Below, in pieces: positions 62,246 through 64,000 of a DNA stretch of 64,000 nt. The number at the start of each line of letters is the position of its first letter. Position 1 is the stretch's first letter. The stretch comes from Slackia equolifaciens (GTDB lineage: Bacteria > Actinomycetota > Coriobacteriia > Coriobacteriales > Eggerthellaceae), in NCBI RefSeq assembly GCF_003725995.1, contig NZ_QIBX01000002.1:62001-126000 (forward strand), given 5' to 3'. Under the pieces are notes generated by a model, which saw only the letters and a program-made list of their open reading frames with translations, made no database searches and was not told the origin of the DNA. The position numbers were made by a program, and so were the translations under genes.

Positions 62246-62959
62246 TTATCGTAAATCCAGCGAGCCCAATCGCTCGCGTAGCTTGCGAGCGGCTGCCTCC
62301 ACATCGGACGCGGCGAACAAGGCAGACACCACTGCCGCACCCGCGGCGCCTGTTCCGTCAAGCACGTCTACGGTATCCACGTTAAGGCCGCCGATACCCA
62401 CCACGGGAATATCCACCGCGGCGCAGATGGCGGCAAGCTCCTCGCGCGACACGTCTGCCGCATCGGGCTTGGTGGGCGTAGGGATAAGCGCCCCCACACC
62501 TAGGTAGTCGGCACCGGCGGCCTGGGCGGCGCGAGCTTGCTCCACCGTCTGCGCCGACACGCCCACGATTGCCCGGGCGCCCAACGCTCGGCGCGCATCG
62601 GCGCATGCCACATCGGACTGCCCCACGTGCACCCCATCGGCACCGGACCGCAGCGCCGCCTCCACATCGTCGTCGATGACGAACGGCACGCCCGCCGCAC
62701 GGCACACGGGGATGATGGTATCGGCCAGGGCGACGAGCTCGTCGGTGGATGCATGCTTCTCGCGCAGCTGCACGAACGTGGCGCCGCCCGCTATGGCCTG
62801 CCGCACGCATTCGGCCAACGTGCGGCCGCGAAGCCATGCGCTATCCGTAACGGCATACAGCCTCATGCCGCTGCGGATGGCACGGGACGTCCACTCGCCG
62901 CGCGACAGAAGCTCGCGCGGCGCGCTCACGGTGCCGCCGAATCGCTCGTCGGCACTCAT
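62246..62959 (-). CDS. thiE: thiamine phosphate synthase ThiE
   Basis: The 237-aa enzyme joins HMP-PP and thiazole phosphate to form thiamine phosphate. Motifs: RLYAVTDSAWLRG, AIAGGATFVQLREK, VPFVIDDDVEAALRSGADGVHVGQSD and VVGIGGLNVDTV. ATG 62959 is taken because GAGGAG of the thiM end lies 9 nt before it, giving a 30-residue leader before the core; the Met before RLYAVTD (residue 32) is an alternative. The start is 2 nt beyond the thiM stop, so translation is coupled. Confidence 0.94.
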   Translation of the reverse strand: MSADERFGGTVSAPRELLSRGEWTSRAIRSGMRLYAVTDSAWLRGRTLAECVRQAIAGGATFVQLREKHASTDELVALADTIIPVCRAAGVPFVIDDDVEAALRSGADGVHVGQSDVACADARRALGARAIVGVSAQTVEQARAAQAAGADYLGVGALIPTPTKPDAADVSREELAAICAAVDIPVVGIGGLNVDTVDVLDGTGAAGAAVVSALFAASDVEAAARKLRERLGSLDLR

Positions 62960-62961
62960 TC

Positions 62962-63801
62962 TCACAGCTCCTCGATTCGAGCAAAACGCACAAGATCGGC
63001 GCCGGAAAGCAGCGAAAGCGCATCCATAAGATAGGTGCGGAACGTTCCCGTGCCATCGGCCTCGGTCATGCGCGCCTCGGCCCGCTGGCCCGCAACGCCC
63101 ATGTGAACCACGGCGGCCAAGGCCGCCTCGAGCGCTTCCTCGGCGAAGCGTGCCACGTAAGCCCCCGAGATGGCCGACAGCATGCAGCCCGAGCCCGTGA
63201 TGCGCCCCTGCAGCGGCGTGCCGTTGCTCACCGCGAATGCTCGGTTGGCATCCGCTACGATATCGATGGGGCCGGTAATGGCCACCACGCATCCCGCCTT
63301 AGCGGCAAAGTCGCGCGCGAAGGCGGCGGCGCGACGCGCGGCATCCATGTCGGTCACGGCATCCTCGGGATTCACATCCACGCCCTGGGTTGCCGCGGCG
63401 GCGCCGGCGATAGCCTTTACTTCGCTCATGTTGCCGCGCACGAGCGTCACCGGCAGCGTATCGAGAAGCTCGCACGCGGTCTTGGTGCGTAGCGCCGAAG
63501 CGCCCGCCCCCACCGGATCGAGCACGATTGCATGGCCCAGACTCGCAGCGCGAGCACCCGCCACCTTCATGCCCTCGATGCTACGCGCGTTCAGCGTGCC
63601 GATGTTGAGCACCAACGCATCGCAGATGGAGGTGATGTCCTCCACGTCGGCGGGCTCATCGCTCATGATGGGGCTTCCCCCCACGGCGAGCACTGCGTTC
63701 GCGCAACCCTCGACGGTCACGTAGTTCGTGATGCAGTGGACAAGCGGGCAGGTTTCGCGCACAGATTGGGCGCAGGCGGAAATAGATGCACTGGTAGACA
63801 T
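62962..63801 (-). CDS. thiM: hydroxyethylthiazole kinase ThiM
   Basis: The 279-aa kinase salvages the thiazole moiety of thiamine. Motifs: CPLVHCITNYVTVEGCANAVLAVGGSPIM (split over residues 19-47), VLNIGTLN, IVLDPVGAGASALRT and the C-terminal ITGSGCMLSAISGAY. ATG 63801 follows AGGGAGAGAGAAC, immediately after the TPP riboswitch. It is the first gene of the thiM-thiE-thiD operon, which salvages and couples thiamine precursors; no de novo thiC or thiG is in the window. Confidence 0.95.
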   Translation of the reverse strand: MSTSASISACAQSVRETCPLVHCITNYVTVEGCANAVLAVGGSPIMSDEPADVEDITSICDALVLNIGTLNARSIEGMKVAGARAASLGHAIVLDPVGAGASALRTKTACELLDTLPVTLVRGNMSEVKAIAGAAAATQGVDVNPEDAVTDMDAARRAAAFARDFAAKAGCVVAITGPIDIVADANRAFAVSNGTPLQGRITGSGCMLSAISGAYVARFAEEALEAALAAVVHMGVAGQRAEARMTEADGTGTFRTYLMDALSLLSGADLVRFARIEEL

Positions 63802-63810
63802 GTTCTCTCT

Positions 63811-63896
63811 CCCTTCGTTGGCATTACCCATGTCAGGTTCCGCGGGTCGGTGCGAAGAAGCACCCTCTCAGCCCGCTTCGGCGAGCTCCCCGTATG
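63811..63896 (-). promoter_or_regulatory. TPP riboswitch (THI element)
   Basis: The minus strand shows the conserved parts in order: GGGGAGC, GGGCTGAGAGGG, GACCCGCGGAACCTGACA and GGGTAATGCCAACGAAGGGA. The CTGAGA and ACCTGA words bind TPP. The 3' end lies 10 nt before the thiM start and includes its ribosome-site region (AAGGGAGAG), so TPP probably blocks translation start directly. Confidence 0.93.
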
Positions 63897-63906
63897 TGCG
63901 CTTGTG

Positions 63907-63912
63907 ATTATA
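63907..63912 (-). promoter_or_regulatory. -10 element of the thi operon
   Basis: A perfect TATAAT on the minus strand lies about 11 nt upstream of the riboswitch. No clear -35 is visible at 16-18 bp distance. The final 88 bases of the window (63913-64000) show nothing else. Confidence 0.65.
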
Positions 63913-64000
63913 GCCGTTTCGCATGATGTGTTATTGCCCACGCGTAAACCCCTCCGGTCGACGGCATACGAACAGCACGACGCACGCTGGAGAGCCGGGC

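Overview
The window is a GC-rich (about 60-65 % by eye), densely packed bacterial chromosome segment. Gene content and style point to an anaerobic actinobacterium of the class Coriobacteriia, most likely the family Eggerthellaceae. The reasons are a large molybdenum-cofactor set with molybdate transport, many Fe-S proteins, a SARP-like giant regulator, TIGR03960/TIGR03936-type radical SAM genes, an mre/rodA rod-shape cluster, and Eggerthellaceae-like double-domain glycosyltransferases. The species cannot be named from the sequence alone. Most genes are on the minus strand; the plus-strand exceptions are a methyltransferase-moeA-mogA group, modE, a patatin gene and tmRNA.

Layout. 1-1294: the 5' part of a HisZ-HisG fusion cut by the window edge. 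1295-2623: a gene-free stretch full of short degenerate repeats, ending in a nested inverted repeat behind metA. 3.8-16.2 kb: a molybdenum island with a SAM methyltransferase, moeA, mogA, moaC, moaA, modCBA, a short ModE, a multi-cluster Fe-S protein, a MobB-MobA fusion and a MoaE-like protein. 16.3-20.2 kb: a radical SAM pair and a DUF697-like protein. 20.2-26.3 kb: the rod-shape operon mreB-mreC-mreD-pbp2-rodA (transcribed right to left). 26.5-28.7 kb: prfA-prmC. 28.9-35.0 kb: an acyltransferase, an orphan substrate-binding lipoprotein, thioredoxin reductase and thioredoxin, and a patatin-like lipase. 35.0-43.2 kb: a surface-polysaccharide locus with two related two-domain glycosyltransferases, a polyprenyl-type GT2 and a fused FrhB/polysaccharide pyruvyl transferase. 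43.4-47.5 kb: a trans-translation cluster (ssrA, a duplicated-Cys-motif protein, smpB, rnr). 47.6-50.8 kb: ctpA-like, ftsX, ftsE. 50.9-57.1 kb: split transketolase, prfB, secA. 57.3-59.8 kb: a SARP/BTAD regulator. 60.3-60.5 kb: tRNA-Glu and tRNA-Gln with a good promoter. 61.3-63.9 kb: thiM-thiE-thiD behind a TPP riboswitch.

How the genes work together. The Mo island covers molybdate uptake (ModABC), a ModE-type regulator and most cofactor steps: MoaA/MoaC make cPMP, a MoaE-like subunit serves MPT synthase, MogA/MoeA insert Mo, and MobA/MobB make the MGD form. No moaD is visible, so it must lie elsewhere. An 11-nt motif is shared upstream of moeA and modA and could mark a common regulator. The tmRNA, SmpB and RNase R genes sit together and form one ribosome-rescue and mRNA-decay module.

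The most notable oddities are a CtpA-family protein whose nucleophile position is Gly, an RF2 with SPT in place of the usual SPF anticodon tripeptide, large insertions in RNase R and PrmC, a roughly 100-residue N-terminal extension on FtsE, a ModB with a roughly 200-residue extracytoplasmic domain, and the HisZ-HisG and FrhB/pyruvyl-transferase fusions. A protein with two copies of a C-x3-C-x2-C-x5-C motif lies between ssrA and smpB. No CRISPR array, prophage, transposase or rRNA gene was seen. Function calls rest on motifs and context read by eye; no database search was run.
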